Part shown: positions 51,958 to 62,117 of the stretch, one piece after another
Position numbering within the stretch: the stretch's first letter is position 1
Layout of the letters: each line of letters begins with the position of its first letter
Source: Linepithema humile
Taxonomy: Eukaryota > Arthropoda > Insecta > Hymenoptera > Formicidae
Assembly: GCF_040581485.1 (NCBI RefSeq)
Contig: NC_090130.1
Location: 11,053,426-11,117,425 of the forward strand
DNA length: 64,000 nucleotides
Reading direction: 5' to 3'
Notes under the pieces: generated by a model
What the model was told of the DNA's origin: nothing
The model's database searches: none
The model's input: the letters and a program-made list of their open reading frames with translations, nothing else
Made by a program: the position numbers and the translations under genes

Positions 51958-53242
51958 TCAGAAAAAGATAATTTTTAAACGGAGAAGTTCTTGCTCGGTA
52001 AAAAATAATGTCAGGTATAGCTGCAGGGTGGTACGAATTAACATATTCCATAGCTTCTTCTACTTGTTCTTGGCTTAATTGAAGTCCTCTAAATCGATGA
52101 TCTAGTAAATTTGCTAAATAATGTGCAAGTGTCATTGCCATTTTGAAACGTTGCAAAACACAATTAAGATCAGACTCCAAGCAATTGTTTTCTTGAAGTT
52201 TAAAATGGTTTATTATTTCAATCCATATTTCTGTAGCTTCACCAATTGTACAGCAATCTCGTTGAACTTTGTCTAAAGCAACTAAAATTACTTTTAATTT
52301 TTCCAAATAATTAGTTGCACTAATTTTTAAGTTTATATCATTAACTTTGGATGAAATATCCGAATTTATTGCTACTCGATTATCAGTGCAAACTTTGGAC
52401 AAAATATGCCAATTATCAATGTATGATTCCAGACAATCGGCCAAAGTATTCCATCGCACATCTTGTGGCATCACTAAAGCTTTCCCACCTGCTTGTTTAC
52501 ACTTAGCAGCGGCAAAATGCGTGTTTCGAAAGTATTTCATAATTTTTTTAATGTGATTTTTTATTCCTGGAATTTCAATGTCGTGCGCAAGAAGATTTAA
52601 AATATGTGCCGAGCATCCATAAGTAATAATATCAGGCATGCCAAGTTCTTCACACCTTGCTAATTGTTCTCTCATTTTATGCATGTTTGCTGCATTATCA
52701 GTCACAAAGCTTCTAACTTTACAACCATGTTTTTGACAGCTTTTGATTGAAGTTACTGCCAAATTTAGCAAGTATTCCGCGGTATGGCTATTGTCTTCGT
52801 TATCAATAGTATCACATAAATGCACAGTTTCATCAATGATATCTGTCACTGATATACATACTATAGAATCATTGTGAATGTTGCTCCATCCATCCTGAGT
52901 CATACATACATTTTTTTCATTTAAATAGGTTTTTATTTTAACCAACTCTGAATCAAATACTTCATCTAGAAGTTCATTTCCGATTTGACGTCTTAAAGGT
53001 GGCTTATAACCAGGATGCAACAAATTTATTAATTTTATAAACTCTGGGTGTTCTACATGTCTGAAGGCCGAATTAGTAGCGTAAATAAATTTAGCTATCT
53101 GTACGTCAAATTTTTTCTTATTTGCAATTGAAGTTCTAACAATAAATGGTTCCATATCTGTTGATCTTAATTTGAACTGTGTTGGCGTGGATACTGTAGA
53201 TTTTGATGTTGATGGTGAAGTATGTGTGATTGTATCTGTCAT
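51929..53242 (-). pseudogene. hAT transposase, catalytic region
   Basis: 437 codons open. Visible hAT features: MTQDGWSNIHNDS (first catalytic Asp region), SFVTDNAANM (second Asp), YGCSAHILNLLAHD (the C..H motif), and DVRWNTLADCLESYI. The frame ends at a wrong stop because of a shift just before the dimerisation domain. An acceptor-like CTTTACAG precedes the first Met, so the BED exon at 53,429-53,656 is probably spliced to it. In the intact family the protein cuts and pastes the element; this copy needs one correction to be full length. Confidence 0.88.
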
Positions 53243-53428
53243 TGTTGCTGTAAAGAAAATATTTAAAACTGTAAGGAATTTTATACATTACAAAAAATTT
53301 AATTGAAAGTGTAATAAAAAAGTATAACACAATCTTCTTTTGTCTCAAAAGAAAAATTATACAAAAATTATTGTAGTTAATGTTTAATACTTTAAAGATA
53401 CCAAATAAAAAAATAGAATATGTATGTA

Positions 53429-53656
53429 CTAATTTGAGCGAGACAGAGACTGAAAACGAATGCAGCTACTATCAGAAGAGCCATCTTCATCAACATTAAT
53501 TAATGTAGAGTTACATTTTTTTAAATGTATCTTTATTCTAGCGACCAATCCTGCCATAATTATATCACATTTTTTACATTTTGCTTTGACAGGTTTGTTG
53601 TGTTCTTTAATTTCAACGAAATTACACCATACTGAATCTTTCTTCCTTCCCGTCAT
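53429..53656 (-). CDS. BED zinc finger, 5' exon of the hAT transposase
   Basis: From MTGRKKDSVW the frame shows a BED-type finger: W and F at the start, CKKC, then HLKKC. It binds DNA and is standard at the N-terminus of hAT transposases. A longer reading upstream of this Met is hydrophobic and probably not translated. The donor to the main exon is not certain (a GT near 53,450 is possible). Confidence 0.75.
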   Translation of the reverse strand: MTGRKKDSVWCNFVEIKEHNKPVKAKCKKCDIIMAGLVARIKIHLKKCNSTLINVDEDGSSDSSCIRFQSLSRSN

Positions 53657-54257
53657 TTTGCATTTGTTAAGAACAAATAAACGAATAAATGTAATCGTTA
53701 ATGTAAATAAAATACTGAAAATAATAAAATAATACTTTAAATAAATTATAATTACAATAGGTAACACTATAGAAATATATAACTAAAAACCTAACCTAAC
53801 AACAATAACAATACTACACATTCGCATTATCGCCACTTACCTACTTCATATCGAGTTGCAGTATGTAAACTAGTAACTAATTAATTCAAGAATAAATCAA
53901 ATGGTAAAAGTAATACGGATCTCAAAGCTCAAATGCAGATTAAAACCAACCTGAACCAACCAAAAAACATGTGTGCATTTGCACTTGCACGTCCACGCTT
54001 ACACTTGTTTCAAAGTGGTAAATAGTGTTAAAACTTGAAACTGAAAAACTCAGTTTAACGCCGGTTAAAAATTTAAATATTTATATGAATCAAAGCTATT
54101 ACGTATTTTTTTGCTTGTATAAAACATGTTTTTTTGTTTAAAACACGTTTTTTTTGGTGTTACTTAAAAAACAAATAAAACAAAAAAATATTGTTTTAAA
54201 TAAAAAAACCTTTTTTTTTTGTTTAAAATGAAAAAAACAAGTTTTTTGCCAACCCTG

Positions 54258-57200
54258 GTATGTATGAATTATTATTTTGTGTAGTAGGCAAAGGACCCAT
54301 AATATCTATTGAAATCTTATCGAATGCGGCTCCCGGAGTGTCGGTTATCAACATGGGCTGTTTAGTCTTAACTCTGGTTAATTTTTTGATTTGACAATTT
54401 CGGCAATTTTGAATATAGGTTTGTATGTCCTGTTTCATTGTAGGCCAATAAAAATTCTGACGGAGTCTATTATAAGTTTTATTCACGCCTTTATGTCCTC
54501 CTACTTTTGTTGCATGTTTCTCATATATTAAATTTTCCCTCTCGTTTATCTCAGGAAAACGTATCAAGGATTTGCAGATTGTTAATGTTATTGGCTGATC
54601 GAGTAAAAATCTTTTTAAATTTCTATACACAAAAACCCATGGTATGTTGTCATAAAAGTCTGTTTGTGCTATACTAACAGAGGTTATTTGTAGTTCTTGA
54701 ATTACGTCAGTTAAAGATCTCATGCAATTTATTATTTCGTCACGTTCAATTTGGATGTGTTTATTTGCTTTAACCGCGAGGGCTACTAAAATTTTGTTAC
54801 CTATGTCGGTTACGCGGACTCTCCCGATAGATAGATTACTATATTGCGGAAGTTTATTTGCTTTTTGATAGTCCTTAGAGCCCTTATCGAAAGGTGTACC
54901 GTCTAAATTTACAAAAATGATATGATTATCTTTCTGCATTAACAAAGAGTCGCGAGTCTCTCTTATCCTTAAAAGTTGTTCATCGTTATCATCATCAACG
55001 GAGTCGGGTTCCGTACTTGTCGATTGCTCATCATCCGAGTTCATTTCAATGTCTGAGTGTGGAAGATCAGAAGGGAGCGACGGGAGTTCGTTAATGGTTA
55101 TTGGATATATCAGTAAGGCATTTTCCATTGGATTTTCTATAGCTAAAGAAGCTAAAGAAGATGTTTGGTTAGTAATTGGTAATAGAGCAGTATTATCGTA
55201 TTTAGAAGCTATAGGAGGCCTAGAAGATTGTATAGCAGTTTGATGAAAAGAAAGCGATTCATTTAAAGGAAATATCATAGCATTTGGCGGGTTTCTGGAT
55301 AAAACATCAGCGACAGTATTAGTTTTCCCTTTTTTATAATTTATCTCAAACTCATACTCGGATAGTTTTAACCTCCATTTCCATAGCCGAGAGCTTGGGT
55401 CCTTTATGGAATGCAGCCAAACCAAAGGTTTGTGGTCCGTTAGGATTGTAAAATGCCGTCCGTATAAATAGTGCCTGAAGTAGGTTACACAATAGACAAT
55501 TGCAAGGCACTCCTTCTCTATAGTCGAGTAATTCCTCTCCGCGCTGTTTAAGATTCTGGAAGTGTATGTTATCGGCAGATCTTTTCCAATAGATCCTTGA
55601 CTTAACACACCACCAATAGCATATCCACAAGCATCTACTGTGAAGATAAAAGATTTGTTAAAATTTGGGTATTGGAGAATAGGTTCTTTACAAAGTTCGT
55701 CCTGTAAGATAGTGAAAGCCTTTTCCTGTAAAGGAGTCCATGTAAAAGGTATGTCTTTTTTTAATAAATCGGTTAAAAGTTTGGCAAGCTTCGAGAAATC
55801 TTTAATAAACCTACGATAGTACCCAGCTAGGCCCGAGAACTGTTTTATATTTTTCTGATTTTTTGGTATAGGAAAGTTTTTTACTGCTATAATTTTATCT
55901 GGATCTGGTTTAACCCCCATTGAACTGATCACATGGCCTAAATATACAACTTCGTGTCTCAAAAATTGGCATTTCTCGGGTTGAAGCTGTAAGTTAGCTT
56001 CTCTTAGTCTTTGCATTAATTTTTCAATTTTTATTCTATGTTCCTCCAAGGATCTGGCATACACAACAATATCGTCTAGATAAACAAATACTTCGTTTCC
56101 TTGTAAACCCACCAGCACACTGTCCATAAGTCTTTGGAACGTGGCTGGTGTGTTTTTCAGACCGAATGGCATTCTTAAATATTCGTAATGCCCATACGGG
56201 GTGGAAAAAGCTGTCTTAGCTCTGTCATTCGGATTCATTGGAATTTGATGAAAGCCCTGTGCTAGATCAAATATGGAAAAATATTTAGCACTTCCTAACT
56301 GATCCAAGATCTCTACTATATTTGGAAGGGGGTATGCATCCCCGATAGTTTTTTCATTTAACTTCCTAAAGTCAATTACCATTCTCCATTTTTTTTCTTT
56401 TTCTCCAATCGATTTCTTAGGCACAATCCAAAGAGGTGCATTATATGGGGAAGAGGAAGGTTGAATAACATTATCTTTCAGTAATTTTTTCACTTGTTTA
56501 TCTATTTCTTCTTTATGGACTGGCGGGTATCTATATTGTTTAACATGAATAGGAATGTCGTCAGTGGTAGGAATGTCGTCAGTGGTAGGAATGGAATGAC
56601 TGGTGATATTAGAAAATTTTAATTTATCTCCTGGTAAGAAAAAGCAGTCCATATTCTTTTCTAATGTTGTTTCTACATGTCTCCTCTTTTCTTCATTTAA
56701 ATGACTCAAGTTTGTTAGATTTTTTAATTTATTATAACGGTGTTCAATTGCTGGAATTGTATCTTCAATGTTTGATTTATTGAAATAGCTAAGCGCAGTG
56801 GAATTAGTAGGCTTAGTGAAGTCACTTAATTCAGTGGATTCAGAAAAATCAGTGGAGTTAGTAGAATTGACACAGTTAATTAAATTGGTAGAATAGTAAT
56901 CTATCAAGTGCATGGGCTTCAGTATTATTGTGTAGTCACGCTCAGTGACGTTATATACTTTTAAATACCCTTTGCCTTGTGAATTAGTAACAAGTGCCTC
57001 ACCAAGATATAATCCTTTAACGGGTTCACAACGCGGTACGTATCCTTCCGTTCTTTCAGGATTAGTAATATTAAAAGAGACTGGTAACACAGTTCGGGCT
57101 GGTACTATTATTTTCTCTTCGTTATAAAATGGAATTGACATGTTTCCAATAATCAAACTTTCTTTATCGTAATTTAGGATAGCATTATTATTTTTTAAAA

Positions 57201-57555
57201 ATTCAGAGCCAAGAATTCCATCGCTCGGGATGGGTACTTCATCCTGCACTACGTGAAACTTTGTTATCTTACCGGCTACTGCAAAAATTACGGCTCTCTG
57301 TGTTTCGACAGGAACCTTAGTAATGCCTCTTAAAATTAATCTATCATCTAAATCTATGGGAGTGTTTCTTAAGATTTTGAACTTAATCATATTTATGGCA
57401 GAACCTGAATCAATCATAAATTTGCAATATCCTTGTAAATTTTTACAAGTTAGTATTATTTTTGGCAAAAAAGTAGCTGCCTCTGGGTTTGCCACTATTA
57501 TTGTTGCATCCGGAATAAATTTTGAGACCTGATTATTTGCGTCAGAATTATTCAT
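54258..57555 (-). CDS. Gypsy-class Pol: protease, RT, RNase H, integrase N-terminal part
   Basis: About 1,100 codons are open. In order: aspartic protease (FMIDSGSAINMI, about residue 50), RT with YPLPNI..ILDQLG, FSTPYGHYEYLRMPFG and YLDDIVVYA (about 480), RNase H (FTVDACGYAIGG, LTDHKPLVWL), a Ser/Glu-rich spacer, and the integrase HHCC finger (GGHKGVNKTYNRL, CRNCQIKK) with the first catalytic Asp in SIDIMGPLP. It is cut by the hAT insertion; the remainder is at 50,099-50,865. The start overlaps the gag stop as ATGA. Arrangement and sequence fit Ty3/Gypsy. Confidence 0.9.
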
Positions 57556-58814
57556 CCTTCGTTTATTATTGGTTCTGCCTGTACACTTATCGGATGCGCT
57601 GTAACATGAGCCGTATCCCGGGCCGCGCTCGCTATCGGGCGGCTTTCTAAGTTTTCCGGATTCTGTACAGAGTTTCGGTATGCTAGCTTTTTGCAGTTTG
57701 ATATGTTATACCCCGGAAATTTACAGTATCGACACACATCAGGAGAATTTGGACCTGGTACACCCGGAATTAGTGGTCTAATTCAAGGGCGCGGAATCAG
57801 TGTGTTAGGATTTTTCAAAATTGACTTCGGTGGTTCAGCGTGCGGTGATTCTACACTTTGTATGTCAGAACGTAGTAAAGGAGCAGTTTTCTGCGAAGAT
57901 TGACGTTCGCGTAATTTTTCTACTTCTAAATTATTTGAAATTTTGACGGCCCACTCAATGGCTACATCTAAATCGGTTATTTGCCGGTGTTCCATACGAG
58001 TTATTATATTAGACGGCAATCCATTAATAAAAGCTTCTAATATTTCTCCATCTATTTCTTCTATGAAAGTACGGCTTATGTTTTTTTCCTGACGTCTATT
58101 TCCATCCAATATAGCAAACTTCAAATCTTTTACTCTCCCCGCATATTTAAGAATTGTTTCAGCCGGCAATTTGTAAGTATTAGCAAGTTCACCTCGATAT
58201 TGTGCAATTGACTTATTTGGTGCAAAAATAGCTTTTAGTTTGTCTAATAAATCGACAACACGCGTATACATATTTCCTTCAACAACTTGGTACGCATCAC
58301 CCTCTAATTTATTAATAATAAACTGTACTAGCTGAGGCTCTTGTACAGAGGATAATAGAGCACGAGCACGTTCACAAGCACGGGCAAATTGAAATACCGA
58401 AATTTTATAACCGTCATACGTAGGGATATTGGAAGCTACATCCTTTAATTTTAAAATCGGAAATGATGCTGGCACTTCGTCCTGCGCCGGCATGCTTTGA
58501 TACTCTTCGTAGGCCGATGCGGCTCTTAAAGTTTCGTTCACGCGTTGTTCTAACATATTTATTTGTTCCGGCAATTTTTGTAACTGAGAGAGTTCACTTT
58601 GTATTTTAGAAAGCACTTGCATAAGTGAATTCGCGTCAATAGCTTCAGTAGCGCGTTTTTCTATTTCCTCGCGTTCGCGTAGCAAAGCTTGATGCTGTGC
58701 GCGTAATTGTTTTTCACGTTCATCGAGATGTTTTTGCCTAATGTCTATTTCGGCGTCGGTCGACACCGGTCCCTGCGAGCGAGTACCGTGCGACATTTTA
58801 AATTCACAAATCAC
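57552..58814 (-). pseudogene. Gypsy-class Gag with an in-frame TGA
   Basis: The frame from Met at 58,796 (or 58,814) shows a coiled-coil (EREKQLRAQHQALLREREEI), then a capsid-like helical region (about 130-310). A TGA at 57,783-57,785 interrupts it. The same frame then continues through a zinc knuckle (CRYCKFPGYNISNC) to the gag stop that overlaps the pol start. The knuckle has Tyr where CCHC has His. Both defects suggest decay, although readthrough of the TGA cannot be excluded. Confidence 0.82.
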
Positions 58815-58888
58815 AACACAGTGGAATATAGTACTTACACTGAAATATTATTATTAAACAAAATTATTGAACGATAGATCATTATCAT

Positions 58889-58906
58889 ATCCCACCGCTG
58901 CCACCA
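58889..58906 (-). other. Primer binding site, tRNA-Leu type
   Basis: The - strand TGGTGGCAGCGGTGGGAT, seven bases inside the 5' LTR, complements the 3' end of a tRNA-Leu (…CCCACCGCTGCCACCA). tRNA-Leu primers are known in some Gypsy lineages such as mdg3-like elements. Confidence 0.75.
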
Positions 58907-58913
58907 ATTTTTA

Positions 58914-59743
58914 TGTTACGTCTGATCACTAGACGTGTGTAGAGAATTCTGTAATATCGACTATTAGCGCGAAATTTGAAATGCCTCCTTATTTTTTAGT
59001 CACCCTGCGTTCACCGGGTTTACTAGGGATACAGGAGGTAATGATCCATCGTATGAAAGGATATGAATAAAATCAAATAAAAATCGATTAAATTAGCTTA
59101 CCTAATTTTAATTAGAAGCAAAGCCTTATAGATACGTCTTAATAATGCAGATATTACACTGCTAAATATGAACCAAATAACTCAGTGTTTTCAACTGGAC
59201 AATGCAGAGAAAAATAGTATATAGAACTTAATCTGACCTAACAGTGAGTCTGCTGGAAGAGAACTGTCTTGCGAGCGATGATGTACGTTGGTCCTCTTGT
59301 GGTGGGGAGTAGGCCCTCGAGAGTATCGCATAGATTTTTAATCGTCACATCGGCTTCTTGATACGTTGAAATATCGTTTGGCTGGAAGTTGATATGCAGC
59401 TCGTTTTCGTTTATAGAAGATAGTCGACGGATAAGATGGGTGTCTGGTAACCTTTTTGGACGAAGCCGACTTGCTTCCGTTGTTGCCTTTTAATCTCTCG
59501 TGAAATTATTTCATCTGCCTTTGCTTATGTTATTCTTATCTCTTCGCTTATTTGTTCAATGCATTGTTCAGTTATGCAGTATTCTTATAGCTATAATATA
59601 ATTAATATTTTATAACTAATAATACAATTAACACTTATAATCATAACTTCAATCTTGCTCTTTCGATGAATTTTAGATTGACTTGTACAGATCTCTTTAA
59701 TAATGTTCTGTTTTTTGAATTTTACCATTGTCGGGACATCACA
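58914..59743 (-). repeat. 5' LTR of the Gypsy-class element
   Basis: 830 bp, TG…CA ended on both strands, uninterrupted. It is the reference for the empty site of the solo LTR in the other copy. Confidence 0.92.
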
Positions 59744-59868
59744 CTGTCATTACCCACTGAACCGCGCCTATCTCTGCAAAGTATGCCGCGCAACCCGTCG
59801 TACTGCCCAATATGTATATGCAACACCCTGTACAGTGTGGCAGTAAAGTCTGGAAACACCGAAATATA

Positions 59869-60248
59869 CAGGGTGATTCAAAATAACCTGATGTCCTTGC
59901 AATGCCATATTCTTGAGCGAATTCTGAGACGATTTTTCCTTTTACAAATTTTGTCCAAAGTTTAGTTTTCGAGTTATAATTGAAAATAGTTTGCTACTTA
60001 CGAGTCCGATACAACAGACAGACAGGGACGGTATAATGCGTCATGAGACGATAGTAAACACTTGACAGTTTCATTATACGTTGCGCGTCCCTGCCTGCCC
60101 GTTGTATCGAACTCGTAAGTTGCTATTTATTTTCAATTATAACTCGAAAACTAAGCTTCGGACAAAATTTTGTAAAAGGAAAAATCGTCTCAGAATTCGC
60201 TCAAGAATATGGCATTGCAAGGACATCAGGTTATTTTGAATCACCCTA
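59869..60248. mobile_element. Palindromic mariner-type MITE (CAGGGTGATTCAAAATAA ends)
   Basis: TA-flanked at the left. The halves are inverted copies around 60,050 ('aactcgaaaactaagcttcgg' against its partner). It is the same family as 9,681-10,072. Just before it (59,833-59,862) lies an orphan CAGTGTGGCAGTAAAGTCTGG sequence resembling a mariner terminus. Confidence 0.8.
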
Positions 60249-60445
60249 TATACGAAACGGCCAATTTCCGAAAATAACGCTAAAACTCGTCAATTTAGAT
60301 TTTTAGTTTTCTACATTCTGGCGATATGCATTTCTACATTGACATCTGTCATAGTTATGACGTCATCATCAAGTAGTATAGCTAGGCGGATTCTAACCCA
60401 GGAGCAATAAGGAGGGTGCGGGGGAAGAGGGGAAAAGGGGGTATC

Positions 60446-60855
60446 GGATTACGCTGCGTCAGCACTTTTGGAGGGGAGGGGGGGGTATCAGATTACGCTG
60501 CGTCAGCACTTTTGGAGGGGAGGGGGGTATTGGATTACGCTGCGTCAGCACTTCTGGAGGGGAGGGGGGTATTGGATTACGCTGCGTCAGCACTTCTGGA
60601 GGGGAGGGTGGTATTGGATTACGCTGCGTCAGCACTTTAGAGGGGTATCGGATTACGCTGCGTCAACACTTTTGGAGGGGTATCCAATTACGCTGCATCA
60701 GCACTTTGGGGGGGGGGGGGTATCGGATTACGCTGCGTCAACACTTTTGGAGGGGTATTGGATTACGCTGCGTCAGCACTTTGGAGGGGAGGGGGTTATT
60801 GGATTACAGCTCTTTGAGGGGAGGAGGTATCAGATTACAACACTGTGGAGGGGTA
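60446..60855 (+). repeat. G-rich minisatellite, nine or more units of 34-45 bp
   Basis: Units consist of 'ggattacgctgcgtcagcactt' plus a G-rich spacer of variable length such as 'ttggaggggaggggggtat'. Nine clear copies start at about 60,446, 60,491, 60,533, 60,576, 60,616, 60,650, 60,687, 60,726 and 60,760, followed by two degenerate ones. Many units carry four or more G runs, giving G-quadruplex potential on the + strand. Open frames across it are repeat-driven. Confidence 0.92.
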
Positions 60856-61050
60856 TACACGTTTACAGTTGTAAAAGCGCAACATCAGTACTTTTGCGTT
60901 GTGTATATCAGGTTACAAGAAATTAGAGGGGACCACAAATTTTACAGATTACGTCATCACTTTTTAGAATTTGCAGGCGCCATTTTGCGTCGTCAGCACT
61001 TTCAGCACCATTTTGCGTTGTTACAAGAATGATATTATTACTATTTTTAG

Positions 61051-61244
61051 CAGCAGTCACGTCAGCATTTTTTTGACACCATTGTTGCCAGATTTCAATG
61101 TTTTAATCAGCACTTTTAATAGTGCCGTGTGCAAAAGCCCATAGCAACAGGCAGCCACGTCAGCATTTTGGGCGCCATTGTTGCCAGATTTCAATGTTTT
61201 AATCAGCATTGTCAGCATTTTTAATTAGTGTCGTGTGCAAAAAG
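61051..61244. repeat. Direct duplication upstream of the spliced small gene
   Basis: 61,051-61,138 and 61,150-61,244 are diverged direct copies sharing 'cacgtcagcattt', 'gccattgttgccagatttcaatgttttaatcagca' and 'gtgtgcaaaa'. The 'cgtcagca' core is shared with the minisatellite just upstream, so the whole upstream region may have grown from one unit. Confidence 0.8.
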
Positions 61245-61248
61245 CGGG

Positions 61249-61257
61249 TATAAAAAG
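61249..61257 (+). promoter_or_regulatory. TATA box of the + strand small gene
   Basis: GCGGGTATAAAAAG lies about 90 bp before the first ATG. The same GGGTATAAAA string precedes the opposing gene at 63,701-63,707. Confidence 0.6.
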
Positions 61258-61346
61258 CTCGCGAAGAATACAAATTGTCACAATTATCTGAAATCATTTG
61301 GACAATCACTACTTTGCTGCAACGCCTCACCTGAATTATAACAACG

Positions 61347-61578
61347 ATGTTTTCTACTGTACAGCAGACAACTGTGAGTAATCTGACCAACAAACAGCAA
61401 GGTGTGAAGACCTTCGCGAAGAAGCGGAAATATTCGCCCAACGAGTAAGTTGGCTCTCTTACTATTTGCACTTTTAAACTCACCGCCATTGTTACACTTT
61501 AAACTCACGCAAGCTTTTTTCCACAGAAATACAATTGAAAAACAGGAAGTAATTCGCCAAGCGTCGATAGAAGTATGA
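61347..61578 (+). CDS. Small basic protein, two exons (first frame of a possible dicistron)
   Basis: Exon 1 at 61347-61444 ends in a good donor (ACGA|GTAAGT); exon 2 begins at 61,527 after the pyrimidine-rich ttttttccacag. The product is 49 aa, with a basic cluster (TFAKKRKYSPNE) like a nuclear signal, and it ends at TGA 61,576-61,578. That stop overlaps the ATG of the next frame as ATGA. An alternative acceptor (gatag, ending 61,570) would join exon 1 in phase to the next frame, giving one protein of about 212 aa. I do not recognise the 49-aa product itself. Confidence 0.5.
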
Positions 61579-62117
61579 TCACGCCTCCCAGAATTTTGGC
61601 TAAAAGATACCCGTTGACAAAAACCAGTTACAAATATCTCGACATCGGAAGCAACGTCTCAACGCCGAGCCGTGTGGAAATCGCTCTCGGTGACAACCAT
61701 GGTAAGGAGTTACGTCTATCATACGGCGTATGGAAAGAACTCGTGAATCAACGGGGCATCATCGCCAGTTTCTTTAAGAATGATGTGGACAAAGCACCGT
61801 CTCAGACCGTTGGACACTGCACGTTAAGTTTTGGAAAAATTAACAACCTAAAAGTAATGCGCCTAGCAACATCAGCATTATGTTTAATCATGTCAAGCCA
61901 AATCGTGTGTAATATGTTTGCACTCGAATATTGTGTAGACTGCATCAATCATTCGTTGAACAACGTTACCGGTATGGTTGATGTCAAGTTCGCGCACTTT
62001 TCAGAAATCGCGAGCGGTGTGAAGGACCCCATCGCAGCGATACGTGACGGCAAATCATTTGATAAGAACGATATAATCGATTGCGAACTGTTAACACAAA
62101 TCTTTAGATTGCGATAA
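61575..62117 (+). CDS. Unrecognised 180-aa protein with PC4-like ssDNA-binding signature
   Basis: An intact 180-codon frame. Residues about 22-65 read YKYLDIGSN, VEIALG, GKELRLSYGVWKELVNQR and GIIASFF. The alternating strand pattern followed by a W-containing helix recalls the PC4/p15 coactivator fold, which binds single-stranded DNA as a dimer. Residues 85-180 contain hydrophobic and Cys-bearing helices and end near IDCELLTQIFRLR; I know no match for this part. Codon use and the absence of stops suggest selection. It may be translated alone (ATGA restart) or fused to the basic exon at 61,347-61,444. Possible host, viral or mobile-element origin is open. The PC4 link is inference from pattern only. 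Confidence 0.6.
   Translation: MITPPRILAKRYPLTKTSYKYLDIGSNVSTPSRVEIALGDNHGKELRLSYGVWKELVNQRGIIASFFKNDVDKAPSQTVGHCTLSFGKINNLKVMRLATSALCLIMSSQIVCNMFALEYCVDCINHSLNNVTGMVDVKFAHFSEIASGVKDPIAAIRDGKSFDKNDIIDCELLTQIFRLR

Larger units (their letters stand above)
50866..54257 (-). mobile_element. hAT transposon, 3.4 kb, 8-bp duplication GTATGTAT
   Basis: The ends CAGGGTTGGCA and TGCCAACCCTG are perfect 11-bp inverted repeats. They are flanked by GTATGTAT at 50,858-50,865 and 54,258-54,265. The subterminal regions are full of 'gtttaaaac' repeats. A BED finger and transposase lie on the - strand. It split the integrase of the Gypsy-class element. Confidence 0.95.
34750..59743 (-). mobile_element. Gypsy-class LTR element with env-like gene (old endogenous retrovirus-like copy)
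   Basis: It is flanked by CTGT (34,746-34,749 and 59,744-59,747). The LTRs are 58,914-59,743 (5', 830 bp) and 34,750-36,262 (3', 830 bp after removing a 684-bp insertion). I counted about eight substitutions between them, near 1%. Order on the - strand: LTR, tRNA-Leu-like primer site, gag, pol (protease, RT, RNase H, integrase), env-like, polypurine tract, LTR. Four later insertions inflate it from roughly 9.3 kb to 25 kb. Nonsense changes and frameshifts in gag, pol and env indicate a dead copy. Confidence 0.9.
34196..59830. mobile_element. Palindromic mariner-type MITE split by the Gypsy element
   Basis: The left part 34,196-34,749 and the right part 59,748-59,830 together make a palindrome of about 637 bp centred near 34,520. 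The ends CAGGGTGTTGCATATAC and GTATATGCAACACCCTG are flanked by TA. The inner arms carry inverted 'aaagaaagaaattttgttgta' and 'gcgcgatcaattcgat' copies. The Gypsy element duplicated CTGT on insertion. Confidence 0.85.

Noticed and set aside
60446..60855. CRISPR-like alternation of a fixed repeat and variable spacers
   Set aside because: The variable parts are all G-rich variants of one sequence, not unique spacers, and the DNA is eukaryotic. It is a minisatellite.
60416..61032. Overlapping open frames (74-152 codons) rich in Gly, Trp and Arg
   Set aside because: Periodic products of the minisatellite; the repeat unit length varies and no frame is favoured.
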